DNA of 5,387 nucleotides from Anaerolineales bacterium (GTDB taxonomy: Bacteria > Chloroflexota > Anaerolineae > Anaerolineales > E44-bin32). Location of the stretch: contig JAHFAU010000120.1 of NCBI GenBank assembly GCA_023250385.1, positions 1-5,387 on the forward strand, given 5' to 3'. How positions within the stretch are numbered: the first letter of the stretch is position 1; each line of letters starts with the position of its first letter. The notes below the pieces were generated by a model. The model saw nothing but the letters and a program-made list of their open reading frames with translations, ran no database searches and was not told the DNA's origin. Positions 1 through 5,387 of this stretch are shown in pieces. Made by a program: the position numbers and the translations under genes.

Positions 1-84
1 CAATCCTACCCTGTGAACCCGGCAGACTACGTCGATCTCGCCCGGGCCTCCCGCCGGATCGTCGGCTCGCTGTTCGTAGCCTAA
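1..84 (+). CDS. C-terminal end of an unidentified protein (5' partial)
   Basis: Frame 1 is open from the first base and ends at TAA 82-84, giving 27 residues that finish in DLARASRRIVGSLFVA. Codon use is GC-rich at third positions, like the real genes here, and the segment looks like a terminal amphipathic helix. It is too short to assign a family. The gene starts left of the window and converges on the lipoprotein gene ending at 126. The 41-bp gap between them has only a weak GGTGG/CCACC inverted repeat (90-94 and 105-109, 10-nt loop), which is not a convincing terminator. Confidence 0.55.
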   Translation, partial: QSYPVNPADYVDLARASRRIVGSLFVA

Positions 85-125
85 ACCCTGGTGGCCGCAT
101 TGAACCACCGAGCTGCCCAGCAAAC

Positions 126-506
126 CTAGTGCAGCCCGGTGTCGATGGTTACGTCTAGCTGGAGCGTCTCTCCGACCGCTAGCTGCACGGTCTTCGGCAG
201 CCCTTCCGCCAAGTCGCCTCCGGCGTAGTTGATGTCGATGACGTAGAGCCCCGCCAGCAGCACGATCGAGTAGTTCCCCTGCGGATCGAGGTTGGCCCGG
301 GCGACCTCGACCAGACCGTTGGCGGTCTTGATCACAATTTGCCGGGCCCCGTACTCGTCCGGGGTCGGCGTTGGCTGCTGGGCACCATTCTGGACAACCT
401 TCAGCAGGGTAACTTTTCCTTCCAGTACACCCGTGTCTTTCGGCGCGCAGCCGGTCACCAACAGCGAGCATGTCAGTACGCCGACCAAAAGCAGATACTT
501 TCTCAT
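126..506 (-). CDS. Small lipoprotein with a carboxypeptidase-regulatory-like (Ig-like) domain
   Basis: A 126-aa exported protein. The N-terminus MRKYLLLVGV is followed by a hydrophobic stretch and the lipobox V-T-G-C, with Cys20 as the predicted lipidated residue, so the mature protein should be membrane-anchored outside the cytoplasm. The remainder is a small beta-sandwich: strands around residues 27-36 and 55-70, then LDPQGNYSIVLLAGLYVIDI (73-92), which is the G-x-Y ... G-x-Y pattern of carboxypeptidase-regulatory-like domains. It ends with a strand closing in DTGLH. A PTPTP loop sits at 45-49. The ATG at 504-506 is preferred over an in-frame ATG 14 codons upstream because it begins the signal peptide directly and follows an AGGTGA-type ribosome binding site. 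From memory, stand-alone proteins of this layout ending in DTGI/L recur in environmental bacteria; the function is unknown, with adhesion or envelope roles only a guess. No enzyme residues are visible. Confidence 0.82.
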   Translation of the reverse strand: MRKYLLLVGVLTCSLLVTGCAPKDTGVLEGKVTLLKVVQNGAQQPTPTPDEYGARQIVIKTANGLVEVARANLDPQGNYSIVLLAGLYVIDINYAGGDLAEGLPKTVQLAVGETLQLDVTIDTGLH

Positions 507-570
507 GGTCTCACCTCTCCGTCGAGAATCAGCCAGGGGACCCGGCAAATCAATAGGAAGTCACGGCCTC

Positions 571-618
571 GTTCGCCGCCGAGCCGTTCGCGGCGAACGT
601 TCGCGGACTTCGTCCGCG
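571..618. repeat. Cluster of overlapping palindromes (possible terminator or protein-binding site)
   Basis: GTTCGC occurs at 571-576, 586-591 and 599-604, and its complement GCGAAC at 593-598. These make several alternative structures: arms GTTCGCCGC (571-579) and GCGGCGAAC (590-598) with a 10-nt loop; a tight GTTCGC/GCGAAC pair at 586-598; and a perfect 12-bp palindrome, GCGAACGTTCGC, at 593-604. A separate hairpin CGCGGAC-TTC-GTCCGCG (602-618) ends one base before the stop codon complement of the minus-strand gene ending at 620. The position suits transcription termination for that gene, but no T-run follows on the minus strand, so it is not a classic intrinsic terminator. Confidence 0.6.
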
Positions 619-619
619 C

Positions 620-889
620 TCAGCCGAGGGGACTGGTTTGGGGAAGCCGTCCGGTGCCCAATGGGTCGGTCCGGCGGCGTGGGCTGCCCCCTGCCGGCGC
701 CGGGCGGGAACTGGAGCGATTGGCTTCCTGCAGGGCGAGCCGAGCGAGGCGCATTCCGGCGTCCGCTGGCGGCCCGTGCGGCCAGAGCAGTTGGGCTGCG
801 GCCTGAAGCAGTTCGATCTGCGAAGCGTACTTGCGCTTGTTGACCCGCAGGAAGCTCAGGATATCTTCGTCAGTGAGCGCTCTTTCCAT
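620..889 (-). CDS. Hypothetical 89-aa protein, helical N-terminus with a Pro/Arg/Ser-rich tail
   Basis: I do not recognise this protein. The start at 887-889 is chosen because GAGG lies about five bases upstream and the reading begins with a plausible helix (MERALTDEDILSFLRVNKRK). In-frame sequence further upstream runs through the intergenic dyad at 978-997 and looks non-coding. Residues 1-58 look like three or so amphipathic helices with conserved-looking hydrophobic spacing. Residues 59-89 change abruptly to low complexity, rich in S, R, P, G and T, and appear disordered. There is no signal peptide or membrane segment, so it is probably cytoplasmic; the size and helices would suit a small regulator, but no helix-turn-helix is clear. 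It lies downstream of the reductase gene (168-bp gap) and upstream of the lipoprotein gene (113-bp gap), same strand. The tail could be frame-shifted or non-coding sequence, so the gene call is moderate. Confidence 0.5.
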   Translation of the reverse strand: MERALTDEDILSFLRVNKRKYASQIELLQAAAQLLWPHGPPADAGMRLARLALQEANRSSSRPAPAGGSPRRRTDPLGTGRLPQTSPLG

Positions 890-977
890 CGGACCTCGTT
901 CGTTGGGCGAAGTGAGCACACTCGCCGGCAGGATGCTGTGTGAATCAGTGTAGATAAGAAGCCAGATCGGCCGCCTT

Positions 978-997
978 GCAGTTTGCTTACAAACTGC
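978..997. promoter_or_regulatory. Perfect 8-bp-arm dyad, candidate operator or RNA hairpin
   Basis: GCAGTTTG (978-985) and CAAACTGC (990-997) are exact reverse complements separated by four bases. The dyad lies in the 168-bp gap between the reductase stop (1058) and the start of the 89-aa gene (889), both on the minus strand. As DNA it resembles the site of a dimeric repressor. As RNA it would form a short hairpin with no T-run after it on either strand, so a strong intrinsic terminator is unlikely. I could not place a convincing promoter beside it. Confidence 0.45.
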
Positions 998-1057
998 GAG
1001 AACCGGTTCCGTTTGCCTTCTCGACCAAATCAAATGGGTCTGGGACTCCGACCCGGA

Positions 1058-1828
1058 TCAGGCGCCAGCCAGTTTAGCCAGGTCCGCTGCCGACAACTCG
1101 AAATCGAAGACTCCGAGGTTCTCACGCTGCCGCTCGGAGCTGGTCGATTTCGGAATGGCGACGACCTTCGGCTGCTGGATGCACCAGCGCAGCGCGACCT
1201 GGGCGGCCGTCTTCCCATATTGAGCTCCGATGGCCTTCAGCTCCCGGCTCCGAGCCAGCCGGCCCCTCCCGAGTGGACTGTAGGCGGTGAGCAGGACGTC
1301 GTTTTGCTGACAGAATGCCAGCATGCTCGGGTCCGACCGCCCAACTTCAAAAGGAATCTGGTTTGTGAAGAGTTTCACAGAAGAGGTCTCCTGGGCCTGC
1401 TCAAACTGCCCCACGCTGAAGTTGCTGACACCGACCCGGGCGATCGCATCCTGTTCGACAAGGGTATTCATCGCACGCATGGTGTCGGCGATGGCGAACT
1501 TCGAGTTGGGCCAGTGCACGAGGTAGAGGTCGATTTGTTCGACGCCTAGTCGCTCCAGGCTCCCACGAGCTGCGTTCAGTACATCTCCGTAGGCAAGATG
1601 GTCGCTCCAGACCTTAGTGACCAGGAAAATTTCGGATCGGTCCACGCCCGAATCGGCGATCGCCCGGCCCACCGGTTGCTCATTCCCATAGATCTCGGCC
1701 GTATCGATGTGGCGATACCCCAGCTCAAGCGCGCTGAGCATTGCCCGGTAGCACGTCTCCCCTTGCAGCTGCCAGGTTCCAAAGCCGATCATAGGGATGG
1801 ACACCCCCTGAACTCTTACGTATTCCAT
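1058..1828 (-). CDS. Aldo/keto reductase (2,5-diketo-D-gluconate reductase-like)
   Basis: A complete 256-aa cytoplasmic NADPH-dependent carbonyl reductase with a (beta/alpha)8 barrel. Near the N-terminus is IGFGTWQL (14-21). The catalytic tetrad is all visible: Asp42 and Tyr47 in HIDTAEIYGNE, Lys72 in VTKVW and His105 in LYLVHWP. GVSNFS (133-138), NQI (156-158) and YSPLGRG (183-189) are standard barrel and cofactor motifs. The C-terminal IPKSTSSERQRENL has Lys227, Ser228, Arg233, Glu236 and Asn237 in the spacing of the 2'-phosphate and adenine site, supporting NADP(H) preference. It is slightly shorter than the usual 270-280 aa and ends soon after that site, so the substrate-closing C-terminal tail is short. 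The physiological substrate cannot be read from sequence. ATG 1826-1828 is chosen over an upstream in-frame ATG at 1924 because family homology begins there. GAGGG (1839-1843) is a possible, slightly distant ribosome binding site. The gene is divergent from the double-propeller gene. Confidence 0.93.
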   Translation of the reverse strand: MEYVRVQGVSIPMIGFGTWQLQGETCYRAMLSALELGYRHIDTAEIYGNEQPVGRAIADSGVDRSEIFLVTKVWSDHLAYGDVLNAARGSLERLGVEQIDLYLVHWPNSKFAIADTMRAMNTLVEQDAIARVGVSNFSVGQFEQAQETSSVKLFTNQIPFEVGRSDPSMLAFCQQNDVLLTAYSPLGRGRLARSRELKAIGAQYGKTAAQVALRWCIQQPKVVAIPKSTSSERQRENLGVFDFELSAADLAKLAGA

Positions 1829-1854
1829 CTCTCGCCCACCCTCGGCCTCACCGG

Positions 1855-1860
1855 ATTGTA
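1855..1860 (-). promoter_or_regulatory. Candidate -10 box for the aldo/keto reductase gene
   Basis: Read on the minus strand this is TACAAT, one mismatch from TATAAT, placed so that transcription would begin about 20 bases before the ATG at 1828. No good -35 hexamer is seen at 16-18 bp, so the call rests on the -10 match and position only. Confidence 0.3.
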
Positions 1861-1927
1861 CTGTGCCCAAGCGGCGCGGTACCTGCGCGGCAAACTCCCA
1901 CGGTCGCTGCTCGGCGGGCGGCATGGG

Positions 1928-1935
1928 TATAGAAT
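1928..1935 (+). promoter_or_regulatory. Candidate -10 box for the double-propeller lipoprotein gene
   Basis: TATAGAAT is the only AT-rich hexamer-like stretch in a GC-rich divergent intergenic region and lies 31 bases before the ATG at 1967, implying a 5' leader of about 25 bases. No clear -35 is visible. The leader contains AGGGAG (1945-1950), 16 bases from the start codon, farther than a normal Shine-Dalgarno spacing. Confidence 0.33.
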
Positions 1936-1966
1936 CTGCCGCGCAGGGAGACTGGTAGCGGTTTTC

Positions 1967-4153
1967 ATGCGATTCCCGAGATTGCTCGTCGCGGCGCTTT
2001 TCTTGGTTGGAGCATCGGCCTGCCAGCTCTTGCCGGTCGCCGCCCCCACGCCATTCTCGCTCGAAGCACCCACTGCGACGGCCTCATCTCCACCACCAAC
2101 CGCGGCTCCGACCCAAGCGGCAGCGGCCGGCTCGATCGGACCGGACACCGCGGCTGGCTTATTTCAGATCGGGGTGCTCGATGGCGATCTGACCGGCGAA
2201 CTGGCCTGGGCCCCGGATGGGCTCAGCTTGGCGCTGACCACCATCCACGGAGTCGGGATCTTTGACGTCTCGACCCTCGTCAAAGAGCAGCGCTTCGACA
2301 GCGATGTGACCCCGCTGAGCCTCGCGGTCTCGTCGGACGGTGCAATTTTGGTCACCGGAGGACGGGACCTGCCGGAATCCGAGCAGGACACAGTGACGAT
2401 CTGGGACTTGGCGAGCGGCGACCGGCTGCACACATTGACCGGCCACACCGACTGGATCAACAGCGTCGCTGTTGCGCCCAATGGACAATTGGCCGCCTCC
2501 GGCTCGGACGACACGACCATCCGACTGTGGCGGGTTGACATTGGGGCCGAGTCGACTGCCTTGCTTGGCCACACCCAAGCCGTCACCAGCGTCGACTTCT
2601 CGCCCGATGGGGAGATCCTGGCCTCCGGATCGCTCGACGGCTCGGTCCGGCTCTGGCGGGTGAGTGATAGTTCGCCCATCCGTGAATTGCCAAACGAATC
2701 GATCGGAGTCCGCAGCGTTGCGTTCTCACCGGACGGCGTCACCTTGGCGGCGGGAGCTGTAGACGGTTCGATCCGCCTGTGGGCGGCTGGCACCGGAACG
2801 CTGCTCCATGTCCTGGTCGGGCACCTCGGACCGGTCGGCCGGATCGCCTTTTCTCCGGACGGAGCGCTGCTGGCCTCGGCAGGATCGGATCAGACTGTCC
2901 GAATCTGGAATGTGATTGATGGGGCTCTGCTCAACACCCTGGAAGGCCACACCGGCCCGGTGATCAGCGTTGCCTTCGCTCCGGACGGCACGCGTCTCGC
3001 ATCCGGTTCCCTGGACGGCACCGTCCGGCTCTGGGGACTGACTGCGCCTCAGCCGGCCGTCGCCACATCGGAAGCGGGCGTCGAGACGATCGCCCATTAC
3101 GCCCCCGGGAGCCCGGTGGTGTTGAGCGAGATTCACATGCTCACCGACCTCATGGGATGGGCACTGTCCGCGGATCCGCCCCATGTGCTCCGGACCCAGG
3201 ACGGTGGCGTAACCTGGATCGACGTCACCCCGCCGGAGCGGGCGGCTTATCCGGATGAGGCTGACCGGTCGGCCGCCGGGTTCTTCTTGGATCCCTATAT
3301 CGCCTGGGTCGTGTACTTCCCTGAACAGTTTGTCGGAGGCCCGCAGACTTTGGATGCCTTGTCTCCCTGGTGGACGACCGACGGTGTTCATTGGCAAGCC
3401 TCGACCATTCGCGCTCCAATGGACATCAATGAAGGAAGGCCGATCGTTCAGTTTGTGGATGAGGACCACGGTTGGATCCTGGTCGCGTTCGCAGTCGGCG
3501 CCGGGCAGCGCGCCTATACCCTGCTCCGCACTACGGATGGCGGCCTCGGCTGGGATGCGATTCAGACGCCGCCCGACACCCTCTCCTCCTGCGACAAGAC
3601 GGCGATCGCATTCGCAGATGCGGCAGCCGGTTGGATGACCAACGAGTGTCCATTCGAGTTGGCCGGGGGAGTATTCGTTGACCGCACCGAGGACGGAGGC
3701 AGCTCTTGGCAGCAGCTGGAGCTCTCCCCGCCGGCCGGCCAAGGCCCGTTCGCCGAGACCTACTCGCTCTGCAGGACTCACTCGCCAAATCTGCGCTCGG
3801 CCACTCAGGGTGCACTGATTGTCGAATGCCGGCGGCAATCGGGCGGGTTGGTGAGTTTCCTGTATTCAACCGGTGACGCGGGGCAGAGCTGGCGGATTAG
3901 TGCCTACCCGGGCGGCGCCCTGCTGCTGCTGGATGACTCGACGGGCTGGGCGCTTTCGCGGGAGATTCACAAGACGGAGAATGGCGGCCAGACCTGGAGG
4001 CTGGTCAAGACGGTTAACTGGGAAGGACAGTTCAGCTTTGTCAGCGGAGAGCTGGGCTGGGCGGTGGCCCGGTCCGAAGGCGCGATTGCGCTCGTGCGCA
4101 CGACCAACGGCGCCCGGACTTGGGCGCTGCTCGAACCGGTCATCGGCCCATGA
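1967..4153 (+). CDS. Exported lipoprotein with a seven-repeat WD40 propeller fused to a seven-repeat Asp-box (BNR/Ycf48-like) propeller
   Basis: A 728-aa protein. Residues 1-19 are a lipoprotein signal (MRFPRLLVAALFLVGASAC; Cys19 lipidated), followed by a Pro/Ala/Thr-rich linker to about residue 60. Seven WD40 repeats follow, at about 77-102, 117-149, 155-190, 200-232, 241-273, 284-317 and 326-357. Repeats 3, 4, 6 and 7 carry GH...SPDG...LASGS.D.TVRLW-type signatures; 1, 2 and 5 are more diverged. The C-terminal half (about 384-728) has seven Asp-box motifs: RTQDGGVTW 409, WTTDGVHW 469, RTTDGGLGW 521, RTEDGGSSW 573, YSTGDAGQSW 633, KTENGGQTW 669 and RTTNGARTW 711. Each is preceded by a GWA-like strand, as in Ycf48-type propellers. 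Both halves therefore look like complete seven-bladed scaffolds for protein or ligand binding outside the membrane; no catalytic sialidase residues are evident. Four cysteines follow the anchor, at 542, 561, 602 and 621. The ATG at 1967 is chosen because it starts the signal peptide; the frame is open upstream but overlaps the reductase gene. The partner is unknown. Confidence 0.9.
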   Translation: MRFPRLLVAALFLVGASACQLLPVAAPTPFSLEAPTATASSPPPTAAPTQAAAAGSIGPDTAAGLFQIGVLDGDLTGELAWAPDGLSLALTTIHGVGIFDVSTLVKEQRFDSDVTPLSLAVSSDGAILVTGGRDLPESEQDTVTIWDLASGDRLHTLTGHTDWINSVAVAPNGQLAASGSDDTTIRLWRVDIGAESTALLGHTQAVTSVDFSPDGEILASGSLDGSVRLWRVSDSSPIRELPNESIGVRSVAFSPDGVTLAAGAVDGSIRLWAAGTGTLLHVLVGHLGPVGRIAFSPDGALLASAGSDQTVRIWNVIDGALLNTLEGHTGPVISVAFAPDGTRLASGSLDGTVRLWGLTAPQPAVATSEAGVETIAHYAPGSPVVLSEIHMLTDLMGWALSADPPHVLRTQDGGVTWIDVTPPERAAYPDEADRSAAGFFLDPYIAWVVYFPEQFVGGPQTLDALSPWWTTDGVHWQASTIRAPMDINEGRPIVQFVDEDHGWILVAFAVGAGQRAYTLLRTTDGGLGWDAIQTPPDTLSSCDKTAIAFADAAAGWMTNECPFELAGGVFVDRTEDGGSSWQQLELSPPAGQGPFAETYSLCRTHSPNLRSATQGALIVECRRQSGGLVSFLYSTGDAGQSWRISAYPGGALLLLDDSTGWALSREIHKTENGGQTWRLVKTVNWEGQFSFVSGELGWAVARSEGAIALVRTTNGARTWALLEPVIGP

Positions 4154-4224
4154 GGCGCGACCGCTCCCGATCTTGGGCGCTGCTCGAACCGGTCATCGGC
4201 CCGTGAGGCGCGACCGTACCCACA
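4119..4224 (+). repeat. 53-bp tandem duplication spanning the 3' end and stop of the propeller gene
   Basis: Copy 1 is 4119-4171 and copy 2 is 4172-4224. The first 45 positions match with a single A/G difference at position 32, and only the last eight positions diverge (five differences). Copy 1 holds the codons for the final residues and the TGA (4151-4153); copy 2 lies wholly after that stop. Because 53 is not a multiple of three, copy 2 encodes the same WALLEPVIGP peptide in the -1 frame, as part of an 18-codon frame starting at ATG 4150. Confidence 0.88.
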
Positions 4225-4257
4225 CTTGAGGGTTCTGCCAATCGACTGAGATGAATT

Positions 4258-4264
4258 GAGGAGG
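4258..4264 (+). promoter_or_regulatory. Strong Shine-Dalgarno for the DUF1761 gene
   Basis: GAGGAGG is a near-perfect anti-16S match ending eight bases before ATG 4273, and fixes that start. It is the strongest ribosome binding site in the window. A two-codon frame ATG-AAT-TGA (4251-4259) ends inside it. Confidence 0.85.
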
Positions 4265-4272
4265 AATAAACC

Positions 4273-4680
4273 ATGGAATTCGGAAACATCAACGTTCTAG
4301 CGGTGGTCGTCAGTGCCGTTGCGGCTTTGGTGGTGGGTTTTGTTTGGTTCTCACCACCGCTCTTCGAAAAGATGTGGCTGGCCGCCATCGGGAAGACCCG
4401 GGAGGAAGTGGCCGGACAATCGCCCTCCCGCTTCCTGATTGCCTTTGTGGCCGCGCTGCTCGAAGCCTACATTCTGGCGGCGCTGCTCAATATTGTCGGC
4501 GGCCCGACGATCGGCTCCGCTCTACAACTGGCGTTCATCATATGGGCGAGCTTTGTGGCAGCCACCAGCGCGGCCAACTTCGCCTTCGCCGGCCGCAAGC
4601 TCACCTTGTGGCTGGTCGAGAACGGCAACCACTTGCTGGTGCTGGTGGTCATGGGAGTGATCCTGGGGGCCTGGAAGTAG
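4273..4680 (+). CDS. DUF1761 family integral membrane protein
   Basis: A 135-aa protein with four predicted membrane segments, at about residues 8-26, 53-75, 82-105 and 117-133. The first ends in GFVWFSPPLF (22-31), matching the G-x-x-W-[YF]-S-P-x-x-F signature of DUF1761, followed by the short loop with W35 and a charged KTREE segment. The small-residue-rich third helix (ASFVAATSAANFAF) and the NGNHLL stretch entering the last helix also fit the family, and the length is normal. The function of DUF1761 is not established, and no catalytic motif is obvious. It lies 119 bp downstream of the propeller gene on the same strand, with no clear terminator between, so cotranscription is possible; its strong ribosome binding site suggests efficient expression. 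It converges on the SDR gene. Confidence 0.85.
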   Translation: MEFGNINVLAVVVSAVAALVVGFVWFSPPLFEKMWLAAIGKTREEVAGQSPSRFLIAFVAALLEAYILAALLNIVGGPTIGSALQLAFIIWASFVAATSAANFAFAGRKLTLWLVENGNHLLVLVVMGVILGAWK

Positions 4681-4770
4681 CGCGATCCAGACAAGCTGAG
4701 CCGAGAACTCTCCGCGGCGCGGCAAGCCAGACTTCGCAGCCGGAAGGTTGACTCTCCTGATCGACGGCCG
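4681..4770. other. Convergent intergenic gap, no terminator recognised
   Basis: These 90 bases separate the 3' ends of the DUF1761 and SDR genes. A bidirectional terminator would be expected, but only weak GC-rich pairings (around CCGCGGCGCGG, 4712-4722) and no T-run are visible. Confidence 0.4.
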
Positions 4771-5387
4771 CTAGGCCAGGTCTCCATGTGAGCTGGCGCC
4801 TCCGTCAACGGTGATGACTGCACCGTTCACGTAGTCCGCCATGGTCGAGGCAAGAAACAGGGCCGCCCCCACAACGTCCTGGGGCTGACCAATGTAGCCG
4901 AGCGGGGTGCGAGAGACGATCCGCTCGGCGATCTCCGGAGTGTCGACCAGCACCTGGCTGAAGCGGGTGTCGATCGTACCCGGGGCAATCGCGTTTACCC
5001 GGATCTTGGCTGGCCCGAGCTCATGGGCCAGCACCCGGGTCAGCATATTGAGCCCGGCCTTGGAGACGCTGTAGATTCCCAGATCCTCGGCGGGCCGAAT
5101 TCCCGCGATCGAGGACATGAAGATGATCCGGCCTCCACCCTGCCGCTCCATGATCGGCGCCACCGCCCGACTCAGCAGGAAGGCTCCCCGCAGGTTCACC
5201 TCCATGATCTTGTCCCACAACGCGGTCGTGGCCTGCAGCGTTGGCCCAAAGTGCGGGTTGGTCCCCGCATTGCCTACCGCGATATCGATCCGGCCAAAGG
5301 CTTCGAGGCTCCTCTCCACCAGGTTCTTCACCGCCTGTTCCTCACCCGCATGCGCGGCAATCGCCAGCGCCTTCCCTCCGGCCGCCG
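4771..5387 (-). CDS. Short-chain dehydrogenase/reductase, classical SDR (5' partial)
   Basis: About 204 C-terminal residues of an NAD(P)-dependent oxidoreductase of the FabG / glucose-dehydrogenase-like type; the gene continues past the right edge. In order on the minus strand: VGNAG (NNAG-equivalent, complement of about 5260-5274), IMEVNLRGAF with the active-site Asn, IIFMSSIAG with the catalytic Ser, and YSVSK with catalytic Tyr and Lys, the Ser-Tyr spacing being the normal 13. Then come the IAPGTIDTRF loop after the sixth strand, and the ending DVVGAALFLAS...VNGAVITVDGG, which is the typical SDR C-terminus. The tetrad Asn-Ser-Tyr-Lys is therefore complete. The TGxxxGIG cofactor loop, roughly the first 45-50 residues, lies outside the window, so NAD versus NADP preference cannot be judged. 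A GTG at 5329-5331 is in frame but is an internal valine, since SDR sequence (GGKALAIAAHAGEEQA) continues upstream of it. The substrate is unknown. Confidence 0.93.
   Translation of the reverse strand, partial: AAGGKALAIAAHAGEEQAVKNLVERSLEAFGRIDIAVGNAGTNPHFGPTLQATTALWDKIMEVNLRGAFLLSRAVAPIMERQGGGRIIFMSSIAGIRPAEDLGIYSVSKAGLNMLTRVLAHELGPAKIRVNAIAPGTIDTRFSQVLVDTPEIAERIVSRTPLGYIGQPQDVVGAALFLASTMADYVNGAVITVDGGASSHGDLA

Noticed and set aside
890..1057. tRNA, small RNA gene or additional CDS in the 168-bp gap
   Set aside because: No cloverleaf arms or TTCGA-type T-loop in a tRNA arrangement and no frame with a supported start; only the dyad at 978-997 stands out.
1829..1924. 32-residue N-terminal extension of the aldo/keto reductase
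   Set aside because: Family homology starts at MEYVRVQG. The extension would use up the divergent promoter region and overlap the candidate -10 box.
1598..1966. Upstream extension of the propeller reading frame
   Set aside because: It lies antisense over the aldo/keto reductase. The lipoprotein signal peptide begins exactly at ATG 1967, so the extension is not part of the protein.
2164..2793. Minus-strand open frame of 209 codons
   Set aside because: Also antisense to the WD40 repeats; its Ser/Thr-rich pseudo-repeats mirror the repeats on the other strand.
2500..3040. DNA direct repeats within the WD40 region as a mobile element or CRISPR
   Set aside because: The similarity follows the protein repeats (SGSLDG.VRLW), with in-frame spacing and no constant repeat/spacer unit.
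2726..3838. Long open frame on the minus strand (370 codons) opposite the propeller gene
   Set aside because: It is antisense to clear WD40 and Asp-box repeats. Its translation has Arg/Gly-rich composition with no domain pattern, typical of antisense frames in GC-rich DNA.
5329..5331. GTG as the start of the SDR gene
   Set aside because: The frame upstream to the window edge reads as normal SDR sequence, and starting here would delete the cofactor-binding loop.

Overview
The window is GC-rich (about 60-65% by eye) bacterial chromosomal DNA with ordinary, mostly single-gene transcription units. Two genes encode lipoproteins with Pro/Thr-rich tracts after the lipid-anchor cysteine. One of these carries a WD40 propeller fused to an Asp-box propeller. 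Together with the aldo/keto reductase, DUF1761 and SDR genes, this style fits Chloroflexota or a similar uncultured environmental lineage. That placement is a weak inference, because no taxonomic marker is present.

Layout, left to right. Bases 1-84 are the 3' end of a + strand gene that starts outside the window. It converges on a minus-strand block: a 126-aa lipoprotein (126-506), an unrecognised 89-aa protein (620-889) and an aldo/keto reductase (1058-1828). The gaps inside this block hold a cluster of palindromes (571-618) and a perfect 8-bp-arm dyad (978-997). A divergent promoter region (1829-1966) separates the reductase from the largest gene, a 728-aa + strand lipoprotein (1967-4153). 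In that protein I count seven WD40 repeats followed by seven Asp-box (BNR/Ycf48-like) repeats. Its 3' end is duplicated as a 53-bp tandem repeat (4119-4224). A DUF1761 membrane protein (4273-4680) follows on the + strand. It converges on an SDR oxidoreductase (4771 to beyond 5387, minus strand) whose cofactor-binding N-terminus lies outside the window.

The genes do not form a recognisable pathway. The two oxidoreductases are generic NAD(P)H enzymes, and the two lipoproteins and DUF1761 protein are envelope components. I see no CRISPR array, transposase, tRNA, rRNA, toxin-antitoxin or defence cassette, and no clearly new multi-gene system. The most notable items are the double-propeller lipoprotein with its regularly spaced cysteine pairs, the duplication that rebuilds a start-stop overlap after its stop codon, and the palindrome cluster at 571-618.
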